Below, piece by piece: positions 8,616 through 15,417 of a stretch of DNA of 15,417 bases. The position numbers were made by a program, and so were the translations under genes. Where the stretch lies: the NCBI GenBank assembly GCA_012513195.1, contig JAAZCR010000048.1, forward strand, positions 1 through 15,417, in the 5' to 3' direction. The notes under the pieces were generated by a model that did not search any database, was not told the DNA's origin, and saw only the letters and a list, made by a program, of their open reading frames with translations. Numbering within the stretch: position 1 is the stretch's first letter; every line of letters begins with the position of its first letter. Origin of the DNA: Bacilli bacterium (GTDB lineage: Bacteria; Bacillota_I; Bacilli_A; Haloplasmatales; Haloplasmataceae).

Positions 8616-9623
8616 ATGGCTACCATTAAGGAAATCGCTAAATTGACTGGAGTATCAATAACCACAGTTTCGCGTGTACTAAACCAAGATAAGTCATTCA
8701 GTGTTAGTGAAGATACTCGTCTAAAGATTCTACAAATGGCAGAAAAATTAAACTATGTTACACCTGCTAATCGTAGTACCAAAACTAATAATGTTCATAA
8801 TCAACGCACGATTGGTTTGGTTTATTGGTACACAGTCACAGAAGAATTAAATGATCCTTATTATTTATCGATTCGGATTGGAATAGAAAACGAATGCCGT
8901 AACAATAATTTTAATCTACAAATTATACATTGTAGTAAAGACAATATGGATGAAATAGATAATCTAAAGGCAGATGGCATAATCGCTTTAGGTAAGTTCA
9001 GTCAACATTTCATTGATAAATTATACACTAAGTTTAGTAATGTAGTGGTAGTCGATTATTTAACTAAGCATTATTTTGTTGATGCTGTAACTTCAGATTT
9101 AACGGGTGCAATGGAGGATATAATTGATTATTTATTTAATAAAGGTCTAAAAAAGATTGGCTTTATTTGTGGTGTTGAACATACATTTGATGGAGAAGAA
9201 ATCCTTGATGAACGTTTAGTGGCATATAAGAAGGAAATGTTTCTTCGGAATGCTTTTAATCAAAACTATATTTATTTAGGAAAATTTACTGCAGATAGTG
9301 GTTATGACATAATGACTAATATTATAAAAAATGATGAATTACTAGATAGTTATATTGTTGCCAATGATTCAATGGCTATTGGTTGTTTAAAAGCTTTGAA
9401 TGAGAATAACATTCGTGTACCTGATGTTGTTTCTATTATTAGTTATAATAATACTTCTTTATCCCAATTTACTATACCTTCATTAACAAGTGTTAATATC
9501 AATACAAAACTAATGGGAGAATCTGCTGTCAGTCTTTTGATGGAACGTTTCAATAATGGCAGACAAGTTGCTAAAAAAGTAACGATACCTACAAATATTA
9601 TTTTTCGTGATAGTTGTGTTTAA
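8616..9623 (+). CDS. LacI-family transcriptional regulator (EbgR-like), copy 1
   Basis: This is a 335-residue DNA-binding regulator with the LacI-type helix-turn-helix at residues 4-24 (IKEIAKLTGVSITTVSRVLNQ), a hinge near 45-60 and a periplasmic-binding-protein-like sugar domain from about 65. The motifs NDPYYLSIRIGIE, VANDSMAIGCLKAL and FTIPSLTSV strongly resemble E. coli EbgR (NDPYYLAIRHGIE, VASDSIAIGVLRAI), which senses beta-galactosides. The effector here is therefore probably a galactoside or an arabino-oligosaccharide (inference). It lies after the GH127 gene but behind a long spacer and has its own terminator, so it is a separate transcript. A paralogue about 77% identical by my residue count (77 differences in 335) lies at 10943-11953. 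The DNA-binding helices of the two are almost identical, so they may share operators. The likely targets are the neighbouring glycoside genes and galM. Confidence 0.93.
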   Translation: MATIKEIAKLTGVSITTVSRVLNQDKSFSVSEDTRLKILQMAEKLNYVTPANRSTKTNNVHNQRTIGLVYWYTVTEELNDPYYLSIRIGIENECRNNNFNLQIIHCSKDNMDEIDNLKADGIIALGKFSQHFIDKLYTKFSNVVVVDYLTKHYFVDAVTSDLTGAMEDIIDYLFNKGLKKIGFICGVEHTFDGEEILDERLVAYKKEMFLRNAFNQNYIYLGKFTADSGYDIMTNIIKNDELLDSYIVANDSMAIGCLKALNENNIRVPDVVSIISYNNTSLSQFTIPSLTSVNINTKLMGESAVSLLMERFNNGRQVAKKVTIPTNIIFRDSCV

Positions 9624-9624
9624 T

Positions 9625-9646
9625 AAAAGAGGCTAAGCCTCTTTTT
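9625..9646 (+). terminator. Intrinsic terminator after regulator copy 1
   Basis: A 9-bp perfect stem AAAAGAGGC/GCCTCTTTT (9625-9633 with 9637-9645) has a 3-base loop and ends in five T. It starts one base after the stop codon. Confidence 0.9.
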
Positions 9647-9744
9647 ATTGGTTTATTGATATGTAAGTTATTTATTGTGATAAATTTATATATATGAAAA
9701 TGAAAATTAATTCTTTTTATTTAAAAATGAAACCTTTGTAATAG

Positions 9745-9772
9745 CATATTTTTAAGAAAAATATGTTACAAT
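9745..9772 (+). promoter_or_regulatory. galM promoter (extended -10) with overlapping inverted repeat
   Basis: TGTTACAAT at 9764-9772 is an extended -10 element (TG-N-TACAAT) 69 bases before the galM start. CATATTTTT (9745-9753) and AAAAATATG (9757-9765) form an exact 9-bp inverted repeat around AAG that ends inside the -10 element, in the -35 to -10 space where a repressor would block RNA polymerase. It lacks the central CG step common in LacI-family operators, so the regulator assignment is uncertain. No clear -35 hexamer is seen. Confidence 0.4.
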
Positions 9773-9841
9773 ACAAGTTGATAATTTAGTATTTCGTGCT
9801 TATAAAGGCAAAATATTATAAATATACATGAGGTGAGGAAA

Positions 9842-10825
9842 ATGATCAAAGAATACACAATAAGAAATGAATTCTTAGAAGCATCCTTTATTAATTTAGG
9901 AGCAGCAATTACAAAATTAGTCGATTTACAAACAGGTATTAACATTATCTTAAGCCACAACGACCTCGAAGCGTATAAGACGAATCCTGGTTCGATGAAT
10001 GCGATAATCGGTCGTCACGCTGGTAGAATTCAAGACTTTTATCTTAATGGGAATTTAGTAACTCTTCCTAAGACAAATAACAATAATTTCCAACTCCATG
10101 GCGGAAAAGATAGTTTTATGTTTAAATTCTTTGATGCTGAGGTACAAGATGATGCTATTACTTTCACTTATAACAGTCCCGCTAATGAAGGTGGTTTTCC
10201 TGGCAATGTAAAATTTTCCATTACCTATAAATTAGTGAATAATGAATTACAATTAATATATGAAGCTGTTAGTGATGAATTAACTTTAATGAACTTCACT
10301 AACCATGCATACTACAATTTAAATGTTGATAAAAACCAAGATATCCTTAATCATGTTCTTTATTTAAATTCTGATTATTATCTTGAATTAGCAGAAAATC
10401 TTTTACCATTACGAAAAGTTCCTGTTGATGATACACCAATGGACTTCCGCACACCTAAACCAATAGGACAAGACATATTTGAAAAACATCCACAATTAAT
10501 ATATGGTAAAGGATATGACTTACCATTTATTGTGAATAAACAAGATAAAATTAACCATGTTGCCAGTGTCTTTTCACCTGAAAGCAACTTAATTCTTGAC
10601 ATTTTAAGTGACCAAGATGTGGTTGTGTTCTATGCTGGTTGTCAAATGGATGAAACAATGGTTTTAAATGATGGTATTAAAGGCAAACAATATTTAGGTT
10701 TTTGTCTTGAACTTCAAGGTGTACCAAATTCTCCGAGCATTGAAGAGTTCAAAGATCGTAACATTTACCAACCAGGTGAAGTATATCGACAATTTACAAT
10801 TTGGCGTATTAGTCATAAAAATTAA
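9842..10825 (+). CDS. galM: Aldose 1-epimerase (mutarotase)
   Basis: GalM speeds the interconversion of alpha and beta anomers of free aldoses in the cytoplasm, supplying the anomer that the next enzyme needs. The 327-residue protein is full length for the family. The active-site residues are visible: H86 in FQLHGG, H155 in NHAYYNL and catalytic base E290 in FCLELQGVPNSP, as in Lactococcus GalM (H96, H170, E304). GRHAGRI near residue 61 is a further family motif. I chose ATG 9842 instead of the in-frame GTG at 9833, because AGGTGAGG (9831-9838) is then a ribosome site rather than coding. It lies between two paralogous LacI-family regulators and has its own promoter and terminator. It may serve galactose released by the upstream GH2 enzyme, or arabinose; the sequence cannot decide between them. 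Confidence 0.93.
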   Translation: MIKEYTIRNEFLEASFINLGAAITKLVDLQTGINIILSHNDLEAYKTNPGSMNAIIGRHAGRIQDFYLNGNLVTLPKTNNNNFQLHGGKDSFMFKFFDAEVQDDAITFTYNSPANEGGFPGNVKFSITYKLVNNELQLIYEAVSDELTLMNFTNHAYYNLNVDKNQDILNHVLYLNSDYYLELAENLLPLRKVPVDDTPMDFRTPKPIGQDIFEKHPQLIYGKGYDLPFIVNKQDKINHVASVFSPESNLILDILSDQDVVVFYAGCQMDETMVLNDGIKGKQYLGFCLELQGVPNSPSIEEFKDRNIYQPGEVYRQFTIWRISHKN

Positions 10826-10829
10826 TTGG

Positions 10830-10869
10830 AAACATCCCTTTCATAGTTATTAATGAAAGGGATGTTTTT
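10830..10869 (+). terminator. Intrinsic terminator of galM
   Basis: A 15-bp perfect stem (10830-10844 with 10853-10867) has an 8-base loop and a run of five T at 10865-10869. It begins 4 bases after the galM stop. An in-frame ATG of the next reading frame (10853) lies in its right arm, which argues against that ATG being used. Confidence 0.93.
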
Positions 10870-10942
10870 ATCACCTTTCTTTTTTATTAAAAATGTTGTA
10901 AAATGTAACTATATAGGAATAATTGTAGGTGAAGGTGAAAAG

Positions 10943-11953
10943 ATGGCGACTATAAAAGAGATTGCCCAATTAACAGGTGTATCAATAACCACGGTTTCTA
11001 GGGTGTTGAACCAAGATCGAAATTTTGTGGTTTCCGACGAAACACGTTTAAAGATTATCCAGACTGCAGAAAGATTAAATTACATTACCCCAGCTAATCG
11101 AAATCTTAAATTAAAGAATAATAAGTCACGCCGTAAAATCGGACTTGTATATTGGTATACTACCAATGAAGAAATAAACGACCCTTATTATTTGTCGATT
11201 AGATTAGCAATTGAGAATCAATGTAAACGAAACAACATTAATCTAGAAGTAATTCATATGACAAAAGATCAAGATGCAAACATTGAGAATCTAAAAGCTG
11301 ATGGCGTAATCGCCCTAGGAAAGTATAGTCAAAACTTTATTAATAGACTTTACGCTAAGTTTAATAATGTAGTTATCGTTGACTGTCCATGTAAGCACTA
11401 TTTTGTTGATACTGTAACTTCAGATTTAGCTGGTGCTATGGAAGAAATACTTGACTACTATTTCTGTAAAGATATTAAACGTGTGGGATTTATATGTGGA
11501 GTTGAACATACATTTGATGGCGAAGAGTTGCTCGATATCCGTCTAGTAGCCTATAAAAAAGAAATGTATTTAGGCGGAGCTTTTAATCAAAATGATATTT
11601 ATCTAGGTAAGTTTACTGCTGATAGTGGTTATGAAATCATGTCTGAGATTATTAATAAAGATGAATTATTAGATGGTTATATTGTTGCTAGTGATTCGAT
11701 GGCGATTGGTTGTTTAAAAGCCTTAAATGAAAATAATATTCGTGTTCCTGATGTTGTATCTATTATTAGCTACAACAATACTTCGTTAGCCCAATTTACG
11801 ATTCCTTCGTTGACTAGTGTTAACATTAACACGAAATTGATGGGTGAGTCGGCAGTAGATTTATTAGTTGAACGTTTTGCGACAGGACGACAAGTAGCAA
11901 AAAAAGTTACAATTCCTACAAATATCGTTTTCCGTGATAGTTGTGTAAAATAA
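10943..11953 (+). CDS. LacI-family transcriptional regulator (EbgR-like), copy 2
   Basis: This 336-residue protein is a close paralogue of the regulator at 8616. It has the same helix-turn-helix (residues 4-24, one change at residue 9, K to Q), the same EbgR-like motifs NDPYYLSIRLAIE, VASDSMAIGCLKAL and FTIPSLTSV, and one extra C-terminal lysine. The reading frame opens 90 bases earlier at 10853, but that start is inside the galM terminator and its extension is hydrophobic and unlike the family. ATG 10943 has AAGGTGA at 10932-10938 and matches the start of copy 1. The two copies differ most at residues 51-66 (hinge), 91-115 and 141-180, and hardly at all in the C-terminal subdomain, which suggests similar operators with changed ligand or dimer contacts (inference). 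A TATATA at 10910-10915 may be the -10 box. It converges with the minus-strand operon. Confidence 0.93.
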   Translation: MATIKEIAQLTGVSITTVSRVLNQDRNFVVSDETRLKIIQTAERLNYITPANRNLKLKNNKSRRKIGLVYWYTTNEEINDPYYLSIRLAIENQCKRNNINLEVIHMTKDQDANIENLKADGVIALGKYSQNFINRLYAKFNNVVIVDCPCKHYFVDTVTSDLAGAMEEILDYYFCKDIKRVGFICGVEHTFDGEELLDIRLVAYKKEMYLGGAFNQNDIYLGKFTADSGYEIMSEIINKDELLDGYIVASDSMAIGCLKALNENNIRVPDVVSIISYNNTSLAQFTIPSLTSVNINTKLMGESAVDLLVERFATGRQVAKKVTIPTNIVFRDSCVK

Positions 11954-12000
11954 GACCGAATAGCAATCTTAAGATTATCTAGATACCTATTTTTCTAACA

Positions 12001-12034
12001 AAAAAAGAATCAGTATTTGAACTGATTCTTTTTT
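12001..12034. terminator. Bidirectional terminator between convergent operons
   Basis: A 14-bp perfect stem AAAAAAGAATCAGT/ACTGATTCTTTTTT (12001-12014 with 12021-12034) has a 6-base loop, with an A run on the left and a T run on the right. It serves regulator copy 2 on the plus strand and, from the other side, the minus-strand membrane-protein gene. The restored end of that gene (12043) is 8 bases from it. A 12-base perfect palindrome AATCTTAAGATT also lies at 11965-11976, before this terminator. Confidence 0.9.
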
Positions 12035-12042
12035 AAGTCTAT

Positions 12043-13019
12043 CTAATTTTTAGCGTATATTGGTTTAGAAAGAACTATAATATCACAATAATCAGTTATT
12101 ATTGGATCAATATATAACAACTCTTCATCAGGGTTTATGGAAAATGTGTAAGTAAAATTGATATCTGATAATCAGAGAAATCTTCAATCGTGATAAAATC
12201 AGTTACATCAACAGTTGTATCATTTAAAATGTAGTTAGAAGTAAGATGTTTTTTTGTCACAATTAATAGACTTAGATTTTTTAGTTTAAAACTGGGAACG
12301 CCATAATTCTTTAGTTTTAATGATAATGTAACTGTATTATTATTTATTTCTGAGGTTATGATTTCTAATCTATTTTTATAATGATTTATTAAATCGATAA
12401 AAGTGATGTTTTCACGATGCTTATAATTATCTGTTTCTTCAAGTAAATTGATGGTATATTGGTCAACTAAAGGTAATTCCACATCTACAATATATGATAA
12501 GTATCCCTTATCTTCGATTAAGACTTTTTGCCAGTTGTTTTCATTTGTACTAGTTATTACTAGGTAAAGTTTGGAATAGGGTATTTTTTCTTTTATGGAG
12601 AAGCTTACTCTCACGTTGACACTTTTCTTATCTTCAGTAAAATCACGTATTTCGAACTTGAAATCGGTAATCCATTCTTGTTGTTTAAGCAATTTATTAA
12701 ACTTAGAAAGAATTGCTTGATATTGATCATAAAGCGAATTATAGCGACTAACCATTTCATTATATACAGCATCAATATTCCAACTAACTTCATTTGTCTT
12801 TACATTGAGACGAATCACCAAAACTAAGATAATGATGAGTATAACTGATAGAAGAAAGTTAATTGGTTCCATAAAACTAAAAGACTTCTTCCCATGTAAG
12901 GTATTATTTATTTGTTTTTTATAAAGTATTTGATATAGGAAAACGATTATCGCAATTAGTGCGAAAAAAACAAGAATCATTAAGATAATATACCGAATTT
13001 TTACACCAACAGATATCAT
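12043..13019 (-). pseudogene. Two-helix membrane protein of unknown family, frameshifted near the C-terminus
   Basis: As it stands the frame from ATG 13017-13019 encodes 294 residues and stops at 12135. I do not recognise the family. Visible parts: transmembrane helices at about residues 9-32 and 51-70, a short basic loop between them (probably inside), a probable coiled coil at about 78-115, then a beta-rich domain probably outside the cell. The ribosome site AGGAGG (13030-13025) overlaps the stop of the LytTR gene, so the two form an operon. Past the TAA another frame carries about 35 convincing protein-like codons (TYTFSINPDEELLYIDPI...), ending with TAG at 12043-12045, just before the terminator. 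Adding one T to the T run at 12154-12157 joins the frames into a 325-residue protein. I therefore read it as a full-length gene with a one-base deletion. The damaged protein may still fold, or the deletion may be a sequencing error. Confidence 0.7.
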
Positions 13020-13028
13020 CTTAACCTC

Positions 13029-13484
13029 CTAAAAACCAATGAATTCTTTGAACTGATAGTAATAGCTTCTAGTAACTTCGAGTTTATGGTTGTTTTTCAT
13101 GATAAGAATAAGTTTCATATTGAATGATGGACGTATCTCTTTAATTTGCCACTTGTTGACGATACAACTCTTGTTTATTCTTATGAAGCCTTTATCTTCA
13201 AATAATCCTTCAATTTCATATAGTTTTTCTTTAATCGCATACTCTTTTTCTAAGGTCTAGCAAATTACATCATGTCCGAAAGATTCAATATAGACGATTT
13301 CTTGATAGGGGATAAATTCATATCGATCGCGATATTTACCAACAATGTTATCGATGGAGCTGTTCAGTTCTTTGAGTACAAGATCAGCATCATCACTTAC
13401 GATAAAGCCACCTTGTTCGAGCATCTTTTTATATTTCTCGTAGTTTTCTTTTCGCGCCATTATTTTGACTAACATACCCACCAT
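13029..13484 (-). pseudogene. LytTR-family DNA-binding regulator interrupted by an in-frame amber codon
   Basis: The reading frame from ATG 13484 encodes 75 residues up to TAG at 13257-13259. It then continues in the same frame for another 75 codons to TAG at 13029-13031. Together they make one LytTR protein of about 151 codons: a short N-terminal segment (ENYEKYKKMLEQGGF), then the LytTR domain with EIVYIESFGHDVIC before the stop, and YAIKEKLYEIEGLFEDKGFIRINKSCIVN and VTRSYYYQFKEFIGF after it. The FIRINKSCIVN core is diagnostic of LytTR DNA-binding domains. There is no receiver domain; this resembles stand-alone LytTR regulators of Bacillota that pair with a membrane partner, here the next gene. 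The start is uncertain: M1 (13484) has no clear ribosome site, while M4 (13475) has GGATGG 5 bases upstream. The break removes most of the DNA-binding domain, so the gene is probably inactive. Confidence 0.8.
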
Positions 13485-13575
13485 CCATTCATTGGCATTA
13501 TATCAGTTAAGATGAACATGATGAACAAGATTTTCCTATCTTGCATTCAAGACTACATAAGCTACAGTTGTTATC

Positions 13576-13584
13576 ATTATAACA
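13576..13584 (-). promoter_or_regulatory. Extended -10 promoter of the LytTR operon
   Basis: On the minus strand TGTTATAAT is a perfect extended -10 element; the -35 region is poor. The leader to the first possible ATG is about 85 bases. It contains the direct repeat TTGTTCATC/ATGTTCATC (13528-13520 and 13519-13511) and small CAAGA/TCTTG hairpins at 13526-13553. A second TATAAT lies at 13502-13497, very close to the start codon. Confidence 0.5.
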
Positions 13585-13632
13585 TCAACAGGTAAAATTA
13601 AGTAAATATTTTCATAAATTTTGGATGTTTTA

Positions 13633-13661
13633 TTGAGAATTAATTGTAAACAAGGTAAAAT
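13633..13661 (+). promoter_or_regulatory. Sigma-A type promoter of tldD
   Basis: TTGAGA (13633-13638) and TAAAAT (13656-13661) are separated by 17 bases, close to the housekeeping consensus, and lie 29 bases before the tldD start. It is divergent from the LytTR promoter about 50 bases away. Confidence 0.65.
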
Positions 13662-13689
13662 ATCTCTAAAGAAAGAAGGAGTGATAAAA

Positions 13690-15081
13690 ATGCTTTCGAA
13701 AGAAGAAGCTAAACTCGTCCTTGAAACGTGTTTAGAAACGGGAGGGGACTTCGCGGAAATCTTTTTAGAAGATACAGTACAAAATGATTTAGAACTAAGT
13801 GGTGGTAAAATCACCAAATCCAACACTAGTTTAATTCATGGGGCTGGGTTACGGATTTTACGTGATGATCAAGAAGTATATGGTTACACCAATGATACTT
13901 CCTTACAAGGGTTACTTACACTCGCTAATTCTTTAAAAACGGGTTTCAACTATGAAAAATTAAATATTTCTTTTGATTTAGAGGAAGTAGATCTTCCTAA
14001 TAATCATCTAGCGGTTATTAACCCTTTAAGTTTAAGTAATGTTGATAAAATCAAATATCTACAAACCGTATATGAAACAGCGAAGAATTATCATGAGTCA
14101 ATAACCCAAGTAATTGCGACGATTTGGGAACATAATCAAATAGTCACTATATATAATACAGAAGGTCGAATTGCGAAGGATGAAAGGCATCATGTTCGTT
14201 TAGCTTTAAATGTCGTTGCGAGTAAACCAGGTGTGATGCAGACAGCACATGATTCCATTGGTGGCAATTGCGGTTATGAGTTATTTGACCAACGTGATTT
14301 AGTCGCTTTCGCGCAAGATGTTGCACAAAGTGCTGTAACGATGCTTGAAGCAGAAGAAATGGTTGGACAAATGTTACCAGTTATTATTCATAATGGTTTT
14401 GGTGGCGTTATTTTACATGAAGCTTGTGGACATGCTTTAGAGGCTACAAGTGTCGCTAAAGGATTATCTGTCTTTTGTGGTAAACTAGGTGAACAAATCG
14501 CAAGCCCTATCGTTACAGCTGTAGATGATGGTACTTTACCAAATTATTGGGGTAGTGCTAATATCGATGATGAAGGTACACCAACGCGAAGAAATGTGTT
14601 AATTGAAAATGGTATTCTCAAGAGTTATTTAGTAGATAAACGCAATGCCCGCAAGATGAAATGTGAAATTACTGGTAGTGCTAGAAGACAATCCTATCGT
14701 TTTTCACCAACATCAAGGATGACTAATACTTTCTTTGTGAATGGTAATTCAACATTTGAAGAAATAATTAAGAATACAGAGTACGGATTCTTTGCTAAAC
14801 GGATGGGTGGAGGTTCGGTAAACCCTGCTACTGGAGAATTTAACTTTGCGGTTAATGAAGGATATATGATTGAAAATGGTAAAATTACTCGTCCTGTTCG
14901 CGGTGCTACATTAGTAGGTAATGGAGCAGATATCTTAAAACAAATCGATATGATCGCAAACAATTTGTCCACTGGTCATGGTATGTGTGGTTCTTTAAGT
15001 GGATCCATCCCAGCAGATGTTGGCCAACCAACGATTCGAGTTAAGAAAATGACCGTTGGTGGTAGAGGAGGAAAAAAATAA
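13690..15081 (+). CDS. tldD: TldD metalloprotease subunit
   Basis: TldD is the catalytic zinc subunit of the TldD/TldE heterodimer, a cytoplasmic protease that degrades unfolded peptides and in some bacteria matures peptide antibiotics or antidotes. The 463-residue protein carries the zinc motif HEACGH (H243, E244, H248) in GVILHEACGHALEA and the likely third ligand C433 in GHGMCGSLSGS, matching the HExxxH plus Cys site of the E. coli protein. The GSARRQSYR and GGGSVNPATGEFNFAV motifs are also typical. ATG 13690 is chosen because AAGGAG at 13676-13681 lies 8 bases upstream and an upstream in-frame start would extend into the promoter. Its TAA overlaps the ATG of pmbA by one base, so the two subunits are translationally coupled. 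No peptide precursor gene is seen nearby, so a general proteolysis role is the safer reading. Confidence 0.96.
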   Translation: MLSKEEAKLVLETCLETGGDFAEIFLEDTVQNDLELSGGKITKSNTSLIHGAGLRILRDDQEVYGYTNDTSLQGLLTLANSLKTGFNYEKLNISFDLEEVDLPNNHLAVINPLSLSNVDKIKYLQTVYETAKNYHESITQVIATIWEHNQIVTIYNTEGRIAKDERHHVRLALNVVASKPGVMQTAHDSIGGNCGYELFDQRDLVAFAQDVAQSAVTMLEAEEMVGQMLPVIIHNGFGGVILHEACGHALEATSVAKGLSVFCGKLGEQIASPIVTAVDDGTLPNYWGSANIDDEGTPTRRNVLIENGILKSYLVDKRNARKMKCEITGSARRQSYRFSPTSRMTNTFFVNGNSTFEEIIKNTEYGFFAKRMGGGSVNPATGEFNFAVNEGYMIENGKITRPVRGATLVGNGADILKQIDMIANNLSTGHGMCGSLSGSIPADVGQPTIRVKKMTVGGRGGKK

Positions 15082-15417
15082 TGAATTATGAGTATTTGTT
15101 TAAACGTGCCCAAGAATTAAATATTACTGACATTGAAGTTTATACAGAACTAAAAGAAGGTTTAGATATTAGTTTATTTAACGGTGCTGTTGATAAAAAT
15201 GTGATGTATAAAACAACTGGGATCGCCTTAAGAGGTTTGTACAATGGACAAATGGGCTATGTCAGTAGTGAAAATTTAGCGGATGATAAAATAGATTATC
15301 TCCTAGAACGGTTAATTGATAATGCGAAGGTTTTAACCCTTGATGAAAAGAGTTTCATTTATGAGGGCTCTGATAGTTATCCAGAAGTAGAAGAGCGAGC
15401 CCTTACCTTTACAGAAG
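15081..15417 (+). CDS. pmbA: TldE/PmbA subunit, N-terminal part (cut by window end)
   Basis: The first 112 codons are present. The protein begins MNYEYLFKRAQELNITDIEVYTELKEGLDISLFNGAVDKNV and continues with GIALRGLYNGQMGYVSSENL, the N-terminal domain shared by the TldD/PmbA family, in which the chain senses or lines the substrate path. TldE lacks the zinc site and acts as the partner of TldD. GAGGAGG (15065-15071), inside the end of tldD, is the ribosome site, 9 bases before the ATG at 15081, which overlaps the tldD stop. The order tldD then pmbA with a one-base overlap supports a heterodimer made in equal amounts. The rest of the gene lies beyond the window. Confidence 0.93.
   Translation, partial: MNYEYLFKRAQELNITDIEVYTELKEGLDISLFNGAVDKNVMYKTTGIALRGLYNGQMGYVSSENLADDKIDYLLERLIDNAKVLTLDEKSFIYEGSDSYPEVEERALTFTE

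Noticed and set aside
9764..10909. Shared GTTACA...TACAA element in the galM and regulator copy 2 promoter regions as a common operator
   Set aside because: The spacing differs between the two places, the copies are in opposite orientation and AT-rich, and regulator copy 1 lacks it.
10853..10942. N-terminal 30-residue hydrophobic extension on regulator copy 2, like a membrane anchor
   Set aside because: The upstream ATG lies in the arm of the galM terminator, while ATG 10943 has a good ribosome site and matches the start of copy 1.
13257..13259. TAG as a sense codon (alternative code or suppressor) explaining the LytTR interruption
   Set aside because: TAG ends the GH2 gene, araA and the LytTR gene itself, and no other coding frame contains it, so recoding of TAG in general is not supported.
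13272..13472. Plus-strand 66-codon frame opposite the LytTR gene
   Set aside because: The minus strand shows clear LytTR homology; the plus frame has no ribosome site or recognisable motif.
13690..15417. tldD/pmbA as part of a peptide-antibiotic maturation cluster
   Set aside because: No short precursor gene, modification enzyme or exporter is visible nearby; the pair is widespread as a housekeeping protease.

Overview
The window looks like a low-GC Bacillota or Mycoplasmatota-lineage bacterium (Erysipelotrichales, Haloplasma, Izemoplasma or Acholeplasma-like). The reasons are strong AT bias in codons and spacers, AGGAGG-type ribosome sites, short A/T-rich terminators, LacI and LytTR regulators, and families typical of Firmicutes. 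TAA, TAG and TGA all end genes here, so the standard bacterial code applies (not the Mycoplasma code). The exact taxon cannot be read from the sequence.

Positions 1-5834 are the 3' part of one tightly packed plus-strand operon for arabinose-containing plant glycans. It runs: end of a GH2 beta-galactosidase, araB, araD, araA, a GH51 alpha-L-arabinofuranosidase, and a small cysteine-rich DUF6171-like protein that overlaps the GH51 gene by one base. After an A/T-rich terminator comes a GH127 beta-L-arabinofuranosidase (5913-7862). None of the glycosidases whose N-terminus is visible has a signal peptide. The picture is therefore cytoplasmic: imported oligosaccharides are trimmed by GH2, GH51 and GH127, and the freed arabinose goes through AraA (isomerase), AraB (kinase) and AraD (epimerase) to xylulose 5-phosphate. 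The transporter and the operon promoter lie outside the window.

Positions 7863-8615 are a very AT-rich spacer of about 750 bases without a supported gene. Next come two LacI-family regulators of the EbgR-like type (about 77% identical by eye), with an aldose 1-epimerase (galM) between them. Each of the three genes has its own terminator, so they are probably separate transcripts.

Positions 12043-13484 (minus strand) hold a two-gene operon in which both genes appear broken. A LytTR DNA-binding regulator has an in-frame amber stop in the middle of its DNA-binding domain. The following two-helix membrane protein of unknown family has a one-base frameshift in a T run near its C-terminus. Undoing the frameshift extends the protein to a stop only 8 bases short of a terminator. 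This is the most interesting signal in the window: either a decaying module or a cluster of assembly errors.

From 13633 a divergent promoter drives tldD and then pmbA/tldE (cut by the window end), the two subunits of the TldD/TldE metalloprotease.
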